Below are positions 7,404 to 15,281 of a DNA stretch of 64,000 nucleotides, piece after piece (within the stretch, counting starts at the first letter, position 1; every line of letters begins with the position of its first letter). Both the position numbers and the translations under genes were made by a program. The stretch comes from Rufibacter psychrotolerans (lineage in GTDB: Bacteria > Bacteroidota > Bacteroidia > Cytophagales > Hymenobacteraceae). The notes below the pieces were generated by a model. It saw nothing but the letters and a program-made list of their open reading frames with translations, was not told the origin of the DNA and ran no database searches. The DNA is taken from contig NZ_JAFFJV010000009.1 in the NCBI RefSeq assembly GCF_016924645.1, positions 310,001 to 374,000 of the forward strand, in the 5' to 3' direction.

Positions 7404-10019
7404 TTATTTGGCGCTGCCCACCAGTTTCTCTGCCCTGAACAGAGGATCGGCGGCCTGTAAGATCTTGGCCTTGAGCTTAGGGTTGTAGGCTGGGTGCTGC
7501 TGCAGGAACGTGCGCACCGTTTGGGCTGCCGAAGGGCTCTGGTAAGCACCCAGCGTAGCCGAAAGCCAGTTGTAGGGGAAGAAAATGTCGCCGGTAAGCT
7601 GAATCTCCTGCAGCAGCTCCAGGCTGGCGGGCAGGTACTGCTCTGAGGTGGCGGCCCGCAAGGGATGGTGCAGGTACCCCAGGGCAGTGACCACCCAGGC
7701 TTCTTTCTCCCTGTTTTCCTCCTTCTGGAGGGAAGCAAAGAAGGCATCGCGCACGGCCGCCTCAGGCGAAAGGGCCGGCATCAGGAACTCCATCCGTTGC
7801 TTACGGTCGGGGTTCTGGATGCGCGTGCGTTGTTTGGCAAGAACGGGCGTGGGCGCGGCGTAGTCCCGTACGGCCAGGGCCAAGGCCAGCGAGGTGTAAT
7901 CTTCCTCGGTAAGGGTGACGTTCTGAGGGGGCTGCTCTTTGTCCCAGATCTGGTACAGCCGGTCCTGGGCCGCTTTGGTCAGGGCAATGCTCTGGTAGGT
8001 TTTGAACAGGAGTTTCTTGGAGTTGGCATCGGGGTTTCGCTCCAGGGCCGTCCATAGCTCTTGTTCCAGGGCCGGGGCCAGCTGAAGCTTTTCCGTGGGG
8101 CGGAGCAGGCGCCAGAAAATATCCGACAACTGGCCCGTGAGCAGCTTCAGGTTCAGCTCTTCGGTTTCCTGCTGGAGGCCGCCGCGGTAAAGCGCCAGCA
8201 GTTGCCCCGGTTCCATTGAGCGGCCGTTGAGCATGTTCTCGTAGAGGTTGATGTAAGCCGAGGCCCGTACCACCGGATCTTTGAGGCTGAACAGCGCCGA
8301 GGTGCCCCGGGCATCTACCGGAAACACGCCGTAGCCCTGGCCTTTGGTGTTGAAGACCACGTACTGCGGCGCCGCTTCGCCCGCCACCTCCTGCAGCGTC
8401 ACCTGCCGCGCATTCAGGTTTACCGGTATCTCCCTGGTGCGGTCTGGGTAGACCAGGATAAGCGTGAAAAACTGGGGCCAGAGCCGGTCAGAACCATCCT
8501 CAGCCTGCTGGGTAAGCACCAGCCGCTCTATCTTGCCGCCGTTGGTCTGGAGCGAGTAGTCAATGACCGGCCGGCCGGGCTCGTTCACCCACACCTGGTT
8601 CCAGGCTTGCAGGTCGGCGGGGGTGTACTGGTCCAGGATCTCAATGAGCTGGGGCCAGGTGGCGTTGCCGAAGGCGTACTTCTTGAGGTAGTCCTGCACC
8701 CCTTTCCGGAACGGCTCTTCGCCCATGAGCTGCTCCAGCTGCCGCATCATGACCGGGGCTTTGTGGTAGATGATGTTGCCGTACATGGAGCCCGCATCCT
8801 GCAGGTTGTCCAGCTCCTGACGGATGGGGTTGGCCCCCGCCGTGCGGTCTACGCTGTAGGCGGCGGGCAGGTGGTCTATCAGAAACTTAAGGTCATAGTT
8901 GGCGTGCCGCAGAGTCTGCTGGGTAATCTTGTCGGCCATGAAATTGGCGAAGACTTCCTTCATCCAGACATCATTGAACCACGGCATGGTCACCAGGTCG
9001 CCAAACCACATGTGGGCGGTCTCGTGGGCAATGAGGCTGGCGCGGGCAATCTGCTGGTCCTGGGTGGCGCCTTGGTCCAGGAAGAGGGTGGAGGCTTTGT
9101 ACTGAATGGCCCCCACGTGCTCCATGCCCCCGTACTGGAAGTCGGGGATGGCCACAAAGTCAAACTTCTGGAACGGGTACGGAATCTGCGTGTACTGTTC
9201 CAGAAAGCGCAGCGCATCCTGGTGGTGCTGGAAGATGTGGCTCTGGCTTTCCTTCAGCTTGGAGGCATCGGTCTCGCGGTGCAGAAACCGCATGGCCCGC
9301 TTGCTGTCTTCCCGCACAATGGAGTGGAACCTGCCGGCGGCAAACGAGAACAGGTACGTGGAGATGAGGTCAGACTGCCTGAACCGCAGCGTCTTGCGGT
9401 TGCCGCTGATGGTTTCTTCCTCCACGGCCCCGTTGGCGATAGCGCTCCAGTCGCGGGGGAGGGTGAGCGTGAGGGCGAAGGTGGCTTTCAGGTCGGGTTG
9501 GTCAAAGCAGGGGAACACCGTTCGGGCCCGGTCGGGCACCAGCAAGGTGTAGAGGAAGTCCTTGTTCCGGTTCAACGACAGATTGCCGGCCACAAACCGG
9601 ACCTCCACCGTATTGGGGCCCTTTTTCAGGAATCTGGCCGGAAGCATCAGGTGCTCATTCACCCACTCCACGGGTACCGGTTTCTGGTTCACGGTAAGCT
9701 GGGCCACGTTCTCGGGCTTTTCCTTAAAGTCAAGGGGCAGGGACTGCTTCGGGTCGGTCAGGTCAAAGGTAATGGTCTCACTGGCCTGAATTGGGTCTTG
9801 CTTCCGGGCCGGAATGTCCAAGGCAAGCCGGTAGGCCAGGTTGGAGATTGCGCGTTTCCTGGCCTCGGCCAGCCGTTTGGAGACCCCGGCCTCTACGGTA
9901 ACCGCGGTTGGGTGGGGGCCGGCAGGACCCCGCTGGCAGGAAACGGTAGTGGCGGCCACGCTCAGAAAAAGCGAGCCTGTGAGAAAGTATTTGCTAAAGT
10001 TAGTTTTCATGCTTTTCAA
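7404..10019 (-). CDS. M1-family aminopeptidase, predicted lipoprotein
   Basis: An 871-residue zinc metallopeptidase of the aminopeptidase N type. The zinc site is HETAH at 332-336 with the third ligand Glu at 355 (HEXXH-X18-E). The substrate-recognition motif is GGMEH at 297-301 where the family usually has GxMEN. The N terminus has a hydrophobic segment and a cysteine at residue 28 (TVSC), so export and lipid anchoring are likely. An N-terminal beta domain (60-240), the catalytic domain and a long helical C-terminal domain give normal family length. A second in-frame ATG three codons downstream (10010) is an alternative start. It is divergent from the yjjX-like gene. Likely role: removal of N-terminal residues from peptides in the envelope. 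Confidence 0.92.
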   Translation of the reverse strand: MKSMKTNFSKYFLTGSLFLSVAATTVSCQRGPAGPHPTAVTVEAGVSKRLAEARKRAISNLAYRLALDIPARKQDPIQASETITFDLTDPKQSLPLDFKEKPENVAQLTVNQKPVPVEWVNEHLMLPARFLKKGPNTVEVRFVAGNLSLNRNKDFLYTLLVPDRARTVFPCFDQPDLKATFALTLTLPRDWSAIANGAVEEETISGNRKTLRFRQSDLISTYLFSFAAGRFHSIVREDSKRAMRFLHRETDASKLKESQSHIFQHHQDALRFLEQYTQIPYPFQKFDFVAIPDFQYGGMEHVGAIQYKASTLFLDQGATQDQQIARASLIAHETAHMWFGDLVTMPWFNDVWMKEVFANFMADKITQQTLRHANYDLKFLIDHLPAAYSVDRTAGANPIRQELDNLQDAGSMYGNIIYHKAPVMMRQLEQLMGEEPFRKGVQDYLKKYAFGNATWPQLIEILDQYTPADLQAWNQVWVNEPGRPVIDYSLQTNGGKIERLVLTQQAEDGSDRLWPQFFTLILVYPDRTREIPVNLNARQVTLQEVAGEAAPQYVVFNTKGQGYGVFPVDARGTSALFSLKDPVVRASAYINLYENMLNGRSMEPGQLLALYRGGLQQETEELNLKLLTGQLSDIFWRLLRPTEKLQLAPALEQELWTALERNPDANSKKLLFKTYQSIALTKAAQDRLYQIWDKEQPPQNVTLTEEDYTSLALALAVRDYAAPTPVLAKQRTRIQNPDRKQRMEFLMPALSPEAAVRDAFFASLQKEENREKEAWVVTALGYLHHPLRAATSEQYLPASLELLQEIQLTGDIFFPYNWLSATLGAYQSPSAAQTVRTFLQQHPAYNPKLKAKILQAADPLFRAEKLVGSAK

Positions 10020-10068
10020 AATTACAAACTTCTCTTTTCTTGCAGGGGAATGTAGGGGAAGGAACTCT

Positions 10069-10104
10069 GTTTTCAGCCTGTTTTGCCTAAAAAGGCCCTA
10101 AAAC
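10069..10104. repeat. Intergenic palindrome, degenerate copy 2
   Basis: GTTTT (10069-10073) faces AAAAC (10100-10104), with CCT/AGG and TTTT/AAAA pairs further in and several mismatches. It sits in the divergent region between the aminopeptidase and the NTPase genes, so it is 5' to both. It is weakly paired compared with copies found after stop codons. Confidence 0.4.
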
Positions 10105-10143
10105 CGAGTCGGCCTGCCCCAGTTGACCTTTTGACCTTAGCCC

Positions 10144-10677
10144 ATGATGGAAAAGAAAGTAGTGGTGGCCTCTACCAACCCCGTGAAAGTACAGGCGGCC
10201 CTGGCCGGCCTGAAGCGGATGTTCCCCGAGAGTACCTTCCGGGCAGAGCCGGTGTCGGTTGCCTCGGGCGTGGCCGACCAGCCCTATTCAGACGAGGAAA
10301 CCCTCACCGGGGCCCTCAACCGGGTTCAAAACGCCCGCGCCGCCCACCCCGACGCCGATTTCTGGGTGGGCTTGGAAGGGGGCGTGCAAGCCACGGACGG
10401 GGAGTTGGCCACCTTCGCCTGGATTGTGGTGCAGGCCGGCGAGAAAGTGGGCAAGGCCCGATCAGGCACCTTCTTCCTGCCCCAGGCCGTGGCCCAGCTG
10501 GTCGCCCAGGGGGTGGAGCTGGGGCCCGCCAACGACCAGATCTTTAGGCAGGTAAACTCCAAGCAAAAAGGCGGTGCCATTGGTATCTTGTCGCAGGGCG
10601 TGCTGGACCGCAAGGAACTGTATGAGCAGGCGGTGCTGCTGGCCCTGGTTCCGTTCAAAAGCCCGGCGGTGTACTAA
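10144..10677 (+). CDS. yjjX: YjjX-type inosine/xanthosine triphosphatase
   Basis: A 177-residue protein of the DUF84/YjjX family, which hydrolyses the non-canonical nucleotides ITP and XTP. It begins with the family signature VVVASTNPVKVQAALAGLKR, followed by SGVADQPYSDEETLTGALNR and FWVGLEGGVQ, and ends with the conserved stretch KQKGGAIGILSQGVLDRKELYEQAV. Length matches the family. The start is one of two adjacent ATGs (10144 or 10147). It is 20 bases upstream of pxpB on the same strand and may share a transcript with the 5-oxoprolinase genes, though no functional link is obvious. Confidence 0.9.
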   Translation: MMEKKVVVASTNPVKVQAALAGLKRMFPESTFRAEPVSVASGVADQPYSDEETLTGALNRVQNARAAHPDADFWVGLEGGVQATDGELATFAWIVVQAGEKVGKARSGTFFLPQAVAQLVAQGVELGPANDQIFRQVNSKQKGGAIGILSQGVLDRKELYEQAVLLALVPFKSPAVY

Positions 10678-10697
10678 CTACCACCAACCCAAACGAA

Positions 10698-11450
10698 ATG
10701 GCGAACCCGGCGGCCTCCCTTCCTCAGAAAATTAAGTACCAGCTGTACCCGCTGGGCGAGGCGGCCCTGGTGGTGCAGTTGGGCGACACCATTTCGCCCG
10801 AAACGTTCCGGCGGGTGCAGGCCTGCGCCCGCCGGCTTGCCCAACGGCCTTTCCCCGGGTTCCTGGAGCTGGTGCCGGCGTACACCACGGTCACCGTCTA
10901 CTTTAACCCGCTGCAGGTAAGCGGCCATTGCCACCCAACCCCGTACCACCGGGTAGCCCGGCAGGTGGAGGAACTGCTGCAAGGAATGGAACCGGGGGCT
11001 GCGCCTGAAGCCACGGAGGCGGTCATGCTACCGGTGTGTTACGGCGGCGTTTTTGGGCCAGATCTTGAATTTGTGGCCCAAACCAACCAGCTCACGCCCC
11101 AAGAAGTGATTGCCCTACACACCCAGCCGGAGTACGTGGTGTACCTGATCGGGTTTGCGCCGGGGTTTCCGTACCTGGGCGGCATGAATCAGCGGATAGC
11201 CGCCCCCCGCAGAGCCACGCCGCGCGGGGCCATCCCGGCTGGTTCGGTGGGCATTGCCGGTCACCAGACCGGGGTTTACCCGCTGGAAACGCCCGGCGGC
11301 TGGCAGTTGATCGGGCGTACGCCACGGGCCCTTTTCCGGCCAGACAGTTCATCGCCCAGCCTCCTCAAAGCCGGGGACACCGTGAGGTTCTACCCCATTT
11401 CTGAGCAGGAGTTCCGCCACTGGCAGGAGGGAGGCACGCATGAGCCTTAG
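10698..11450 (+). CDS. pxpB: 5-oxoprolinase subunit B
   Basis: A 250-residue protein with the KipI/carboxyltransferase C-D domain. Together with PxpA and PxpC it forms the bacterial ATP-dependent 5-oxoprolinase, which opens 5-oxo-L-proline to glutamate. Visible family hallmarks are YPLGEAALVVQLG at the N terminus, VPAYTTVTVYF near residue 60, and the long conserved run around YLIGFAPGFPYLGG, then PAGSVGIAGHQTGVYPLETPGGWQLIG. Its end overlaps the start of pxpC by 11 bases. The arrangement B-C-A is a tight operon. Confidence 0.95.
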   Translation: MANPAASLPQKIKYQLYPLGEAALVVQLGDTISPETFRRVQACARRLAQRPFPGFLELVPAYTTVTVYFNPLQVSGHCHPTPYHRVARQVEELLQGMEPGAAPEATEAVMLPVCYGGVFGPDLEFVAQTNQLTPQEVIALHTQPEYVVYLIGFAPGFPYLGGMNQRIAAPRRATPRGAIPAGSVGIAGHQTGVYPLETPGGWQLIGRTPRALFRPDSSSPSLLKAGDTVRFYPISEQEFRHWQEGGTHEP

Positions 11451-12438
11451 GGTGGAAAAAGCGGGACTGCTCACCACGGTGCAGGATTTGGGCCGCTGGG
11501 GCTACCAGCAGCAGGGCGTGATAGTGGGCGGAGCCATGGACCCCGTGGCGCACAGGGTGGCCAACTGGCTGGTGGGCAATGCCCAGGAGGCCGCCACCCT
11601 GGAATTTACCATGTTGGGGCCCAGCCTTCGGTTTGCGGCAGACCACCTCATTGCCCTCACGGGCGGTAGTTTCGCGGCCCAGATCAACGGCAAGGCGGTT
11701 CCTGCCTGGCGGCCCCTGCTGGTAAGGAAAGGCGCTCTGCTGGAAGTGGGCAGGGCCAGGCAGGGCGCCAGGGGCTACCTGGCGGTGGCCGGCGGCATCC
11801 AGGTGCCGCTGGTGCTGGGGAGCGCGTCTACTTACCTGCGGGCGGGCATTGGCGGTTTAAAAGGCGCGCCGCTGCAGGAGCAGGCGATGGTGCCTTGCCC
11901 GGGCAGCTCCAACCCAGAATTCCCACCTCTTGGCTGGGAAACGGGGCACCAGAATCTTGAGCGGACAACTTGGTTTGTGCGCCCAGCCTGGTACCAGGGC
12001 TTCCGGCAGGAGCTGGTGATCAGGGTGCTGCAGGGGCCGGAGTACGGGTGGTTTTTCCGGGAAAGCCAGCGGGCCTTCTGGCAGCAGCCGTTCCAGGTAA
12101 CGCCCCAGTCGGACCGCATGGGCTACCGGCTGGCAGGTCCTGCGCTCGGTTTGGCGGAGCCCCGCGAGCTGCTGTCTACGGCTGTGACCTTTGGCACGGT
12201 GCAGGTGCCGCCCCAGGGAAACCCCATCGTGCTCATGGCCGACCACCAGACCACCGGCGGGTACCCCCGGATAGGGCAGGTAATCCGCGCCGATCTTGCT
12301 GCCCTGGCCCAGGTACTGCCGGGGCAGCGCATCCGGTTTCAGGAGGTAACCCTGGAAGAAGCCTACCGGCTGCTGTACGAGCAGGAGCGCCACCTAGCGC
12401 AACTTAAAAGTGCCCTTTCCCTAAAACGTAAAAGATGA
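11440..12438 (+). CDS. pxpC: 5-oxoprolinase subunit C
   Basis: A 332-residue protein with the KipA/biotin-dependent carboxyltransferase A-B domain, the second subunit of the PxpB-PxpC pair. Hallmarks include [20 protein letters not shown] at the start, [18 protein letters not shown], and the closing [20 protein letters not shown]. It overlaps pxpB upstream by 11 bases and pxpA downstream by 4 bases (ATGA), so translational coupling of all three subunits is likely. Expected to act in the cytoplasm; no signal peptide. Confidence 0.95.
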   Translation: MSLRVEKAGLLTTVQDLGRWGYQQQGVIVGGAMDPVAHRVANWLVGNAQEAATLEFTMLGPSLRFAADHLIALTGGSFAAQINGKAVPAWRPLLVRKGALLEVGRARQGARGYLAVAGGIQVPLVLGSASTYLRAGIGGLKGAPLQEQAMVPCPGSSNPEFPPLGWETGHQNLERTTWFVRPAWYQGFRQELVIRVLQGPEYGWFFRESQRAFWQQPFQVTPQSDRMGYRLAGPALGLAEPRELLSTAVTFGTVQVPPQGNPIVLMADHQTTGGYPRIGQVIRADLAALAQVLPGQRIRFQEVTLEEAYRLLYEQERHLAQLKSALSLKRKR

Positions 12439-13202
12439 GCAAGACCCTCTCTGTGGATTTAAACTGTGACATGGGCGAAAGCTACGGAGCCTACCGCCTG
12501 GGCCAGGACGAAGCCATTCTGCCCTACGTCACCTCTGCTAACGTGGCCTGCGGGTTTCATGCCGGCGACCCCCTGGTAATGGAAAAAACGGTGCGGGCTG
12601 CCCTGGAACACGGGGTGGCCATTGGGGCACACCCCGGCCTGCCCGATCTGGTGGGCTTTGGGCGGCGGGAGATGGCCATTTCACCCCAGGAAGCTTACGC
12701 CCTCACCGTGTACCAGATAGGCGCGCTGGCCGCCTTTGTGACCGCCCAGGGAGGAACGCTGCACCACGTTAAACCCCACGGTGCTCTCTACAATATGGCC
12801 GCCGTGAACGCCCCCCTGGCCGAGGCCATCGCCGAAGCCATTTACAAGGTAAACCCGCAGTTGCTGTTGTACGGCCTGGCGGGCAGCGAACTGATCAGGG
12901 CCGGCGAAAAGCTGGGCCTCCAGACTGCCCAGGAAGTCTTCGCCGACCGCACCTACCAGCCAGACGGAACCCTCACTCCCAGAACCCAGCCCAACGCCCT
13001 GATCACCGATTCCCAGACAGCCCTCCGGCAGGTCATCAGGATGGTGAAGGAAGGGAAAGTAGTCTCCCAACAGGGCACCGAGGTGGCCATCAAGGCAGAT
13101 ACGGTGTGCCTGCACGGCGATGGGGCCCACGCCCTCCCGTTCGCCCGGCAAATCAGGGATGCGCTGCGGCAGGAAGGCATTCAGGTCTCTGCGGTTCAAT
13201 AA
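12435..13202 (+). CDS. pxpA: 5-oxoprolinase subunit A (LamB/YcsF family)
   Basis: A 255-residue LamB/YcsF-family protein. The N terminus [12 protein letters not shown] and the stretch [13 protein letters not shown], then [17 protein letters not shown], are diagnostic, as is [11 protein letters not shown]. The C terminus holds [10 protein letters not shown]. It completes the three-gene 5-oxoprolinase, whose reaction removes pyroglutamate formed from glutamine or glutamate damage and peptide turnover. The start overlaps the pxpC stop by four bases. An NRAMP-fold transporter gene follows after 147 bases. Confidence 0.95.
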   Translation: MSKTLSVDLNCDMGESYGAYRLGQDEAILPYVTSANVACGFHAGDPLVMEKTVRAALEHGVAIGAHPGLPDLVGFGRREMAISPQEAYALTVYQIGALAAFVTAQGGTLHHVKPHGALYNMAAVNAPLAEAIAEAIYKVNPQLLLYGLAGSELIRAGEKLGLQTAQEVFADRTYQPDGTLTPRTQPNALITDSQTALRQVIRMVKEGKVVSQQGTEVAIKADTVCLHGDGAHALPFARQIRDALRQEGIQVSAVQ

Positions 13203-13349
13203 ACCCTACCAGGCCGGTACCTTTTCGGCAGCTCAGAAGGGCAGCCATTTTTCAACAGGAGTAATTTTGTTTTCTGCCCTAAAACGGGAAAATGCCCCCG
13301 AAACGGATGTAACAAACTCTCCCATATTCAATCATTCACGCAATCGCTC

Positions 13350-14540
13350 ATGCCACAAAAAAAGGACTGGAGTGTTTTACTGGGGGCCGCGTTTCTGATG
13401 GCCACCTCGGCGGTGGGGCCGGGCTTCCTGACGCAAACCACGGTGTTTACCCGCAGCCTGGGGGCCAGCTTTGGGTTTGTGATCCTGGTTTCTATTCTGC
13501 TGGATCTGGGCGTGCAGCTGAACGTGTGGCGGGTGATTGCCGTGTCTGAGAAACGGGCGCAGGACATTGCCAATGCGGTGCTGCCGGGCCTGGGGCTGGT
13601 GATCTCGGTGCTGATTGTGCTGGGCGGACTGGCCTTCAACATCGGGAACGTGGGCGGGGCAGGCCTGGGTTTTAACGTGCTGTTTGGCGTGTCGGTGGAG
13701 ACGGGGGCCTGGATGGCGGCGGCCATTTCCATTGCCGTGTTTCTGGTGAAAGAGGCCGGAAAAGCGATGGACTGGTTTGCCCAGGCCATGGGCTTCCTGA
13801 TGATCTTGTTGATTGTGTACGTGGCGGTGTCCTCTGCTCCCCCGGTGGGAGAGGCGCTCCAGAAGACCTTTCTGCCCGACCAGTTGGACGTCATCGCCAT
13901 TATTACGCTGGTGGGAGGCACCGTGGGCGGGTACATCACCTTTGCCGGGGGGCACCGCCTGTTGGATGCCGGGGTGAAAGGGCCGGCCGCCCTGCCGCAG
14001 GTGACAACCAGCGCCATCTGGGGCATCTCGGTGGCGTCCCTCATCCGGGTTTTTCTGTTCCTGGCCTCCCTGGGAGTTGTGGCCAAAGGCCTGGTGCTGG
14101 ACGATGCCAACCCGCCGGCCTCGATGTTTCAGCTGGCGGCCGGAACGGTGGGCTACAAGCTCTTCGGGGTGGTGATGGTGTCAGCGGCCATTACCTCGGT
14201 GATTGGGGCGGCGTACACGTCTGTTTCCTTTATCAAGTCCTTCCACGGGGGCATTCAGCGGTACGAGAACTGGGTAATCATCGGGTTTATCCTGGTTTCC
14301 ACGCTTGTCCTGGTCTTGGTGGGCAAGCCGGTGCAACTGCTGGTGCTGGCCGGGGCCCTGAACGGATTGATTCTGCCCGTTACCCTGGCCACCATTCTGG
14401 TGGCGGCCCACCAACGCAAAACCGTGGGCGCGTACCGGCATCCGGTCTGGCTCACCTTTTTTGGGGGACTGGTGGTGCTGCTCATGGCCTGGATGGGAGG
14501 CTACACCCTGTGGCAGCAGCTTCCGCAGGTATTCTCTTAA
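13350..14540 (+). CDS. NRAMP-fold transporter, probable 5-oxoproline importer
   Basis: A 396-residue integral membrane protein with about eleven hydrophobic segments and the overall pattern of the NRAMP superfamily (YcsG-like). The two residues sets that bind metal in true NRAMP proteins are absent: where helix 1 should carry DPGN it reads SAVGPGFLTQ, and no MPH motif is seen in the helix-6 region (QVTTSAIWGISVASLIRV). In other bacteria a member of this subgroup sits next to pxpABC homologues. I infer that it imports 5-oxoproline or a related compound rather than manganese or iron; this is an inference from context and the missing motifs. It is followed by a palindrome at 14555. Confidence 0.8.
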   Translation: MPQKKDWSVLLGAAFLMATSAVGPGFLTQTTVFTRSLGASFGFVILVSILLDLGVQLNVWRVIAVSEKRAQDIANAVLPGLGLVISVLIVLGGLAFNIGNVGGAGLGFNVLFGVSVETGAWMAAAISIAVFLVKEAGKAMDWFAQAMGFLMILLIVYVAVSSAPPVGEALQKTFLPDQLDVIAIITLVGGTVGGYITFAGGHRLLDAGVKGPAALPQVTTSAIWGISVASLIRVFLFLASLGVVAKGLVLDDANPPASMFQLAAGTVGYKLFGVVMVSAAITSVIGAAYTSVSFIKSFHGGIQRYENWVIIGFILVSTLVLVLVGKPVQLLVLAGALNGLILPVTLATILVAAHQRKTVGAYRHPVWLTFFGGLVVLLMAWMGGYTLWQQLPQVFS

Positions 14541-14554
14541 AATAATGGGAGAAG

Positions 14555-14592
14555 CGTTTTGGGGCCGTTTTCAGGAAAGGACCCCTGAAACG
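14555..14592. repeat. Intergenic palindrome, family copy 3
   Basis: CGTTT (14555-14559) pairs with AAACG (14588-14592), then two G-T wobbles, four G-C pairs, and an inner TTT/AAA around a TCAGG-type loop. It lies 15 bases after the transporter stop and 58 bases beyond the kptA stop on the other strand, so it could serve both convergent genes. Bases 14556-14579 recur, reverse-complemented, inside the start of the GH115 gene. Confidence 0.65.
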
Positions 14593-14649
14593 GTTCAGCA
14601 CCGCTAAGCCTGAAACAGAGGCTGCCCGCGGAGTTATTGCGGTATCAAT

Positions 14650-15213
14650 TCAGGGCAGGGGCAAATCTGCGGAGGCGGGGTCTACCTCCAGGTACTGCGG
14701 AGCCACGTACTCCGTGAGCCAGACGCCATTTTCAGACAGATAGAAGACCTCACCGTTTTGGTGCATTTCCTGGCTTTTCACCCTGAAAACGATTGGCTTG
14801 CCGTGCCGGCGGCCTACCTGCAACGCAGTTGGCACGTCTGCGGAAAGGTGCACGTGCAGGCGGGACTGTTTCCTGATTCCTTCCCCCATGATCGCCGCAG
14901 CGCTGGCCGTGGATGTGCCGTGAAACAGGATCTCCGGCGGAGTGGCGGGAAGAAGTCCCACATCTACCGGCACCGAGTGGCCCTGGTTGGCCCTGATCCT
15001 GGTCTGGTCCGGGTGGAAGGCGAAGCGCTGTTTGTGGTTGGTGGCAACCACCCGCTGCAGCTGCTCCAGATCAACCGGCATGCCTTTTTGCTGCATTTTG
15101 TTCAGCAGTTCTGCCACCTCGGCCCAGCCGTTTGGGTCCAGGGTGATCCCGATCTTCTGGGGTTGGTGCCGGAGTACCAGGCTCAGGAATTTGCTCAGGT
15201 CTTTGTCGTTCAT
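14650..15213 (-). CDS. kptA: RNA 2'-phosphotransferase (KptA/Tpt1 family)
   Basis: A 187-residue enzyme that transfers a 2'-phosphate from RNA to NAD. Family features: SLVLRHQPQKIGITLDPNGW at the N terminus, IRANQGHSVPVDV near the middle, LFHGTS (NAD-binding region), LHVHLSADVPTALQVGRRHG and the closing FYLSENGVWLTEYVAPQYL. Length equals that of the bacterial family. In eukaryotes and archaea the enzyme finishes tRNA splicing, but its bacterial substrate is unclear. It stands alone between a terminator hairpin (15235-15262) and a palindrome. Confidence 0.92.
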   Translation of the reverse strand: MNDKDLSKFLSLVLRHQPQKIGITLDPNGWAEVAELLNKMQQKGMPVDLEQLQRVVATNHKQRFAFHPDQTRIRANQGHSVPVDVGLLPATPPEILFHGTSTASAAAIMGEGIRKQSRLHVHLSADVPTALQVGRRHGKPIVFRVKSQEMHQNGEVFYLSENGVWLTEYVAPQYLEVDPASADLPLP

Positions 15214-15234
15214 GGTAGGATCATACGCAAAAAG

Positions 15235-15262
15235 AAAGCCCCGGCGGTAGGGCCGGGGCTTT
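15235..15262 (-). terminator. Intrinsic terminator after the tricorn-type protease
   Basis: A perfect 11-bp stem (15235-15245 with 15252-15262, AAAGCCCCGGC) closes a six-base loop. On the minus strand it is followed by CTTTTT. It lies 20 bases after the protease stop and before kptA, separating the two minus-strand genes. Confidence 0.85.
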
Positions 15263-15281
15263 CAGTAATAAGCGGAATGGA

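Noticed and set aside
8607..10055. Long plus-strand open frame (482 codons)
   Set aside because: It lies antisense to the M1 aminopeptidase and reflects GC-rich codon bias; no domain is seen.
13350..14540. Assignment as manganese/iron transporter
   Set aside because: DPGN and MPH metal motifs are absent and the context is 5-oxoproline metabolism.
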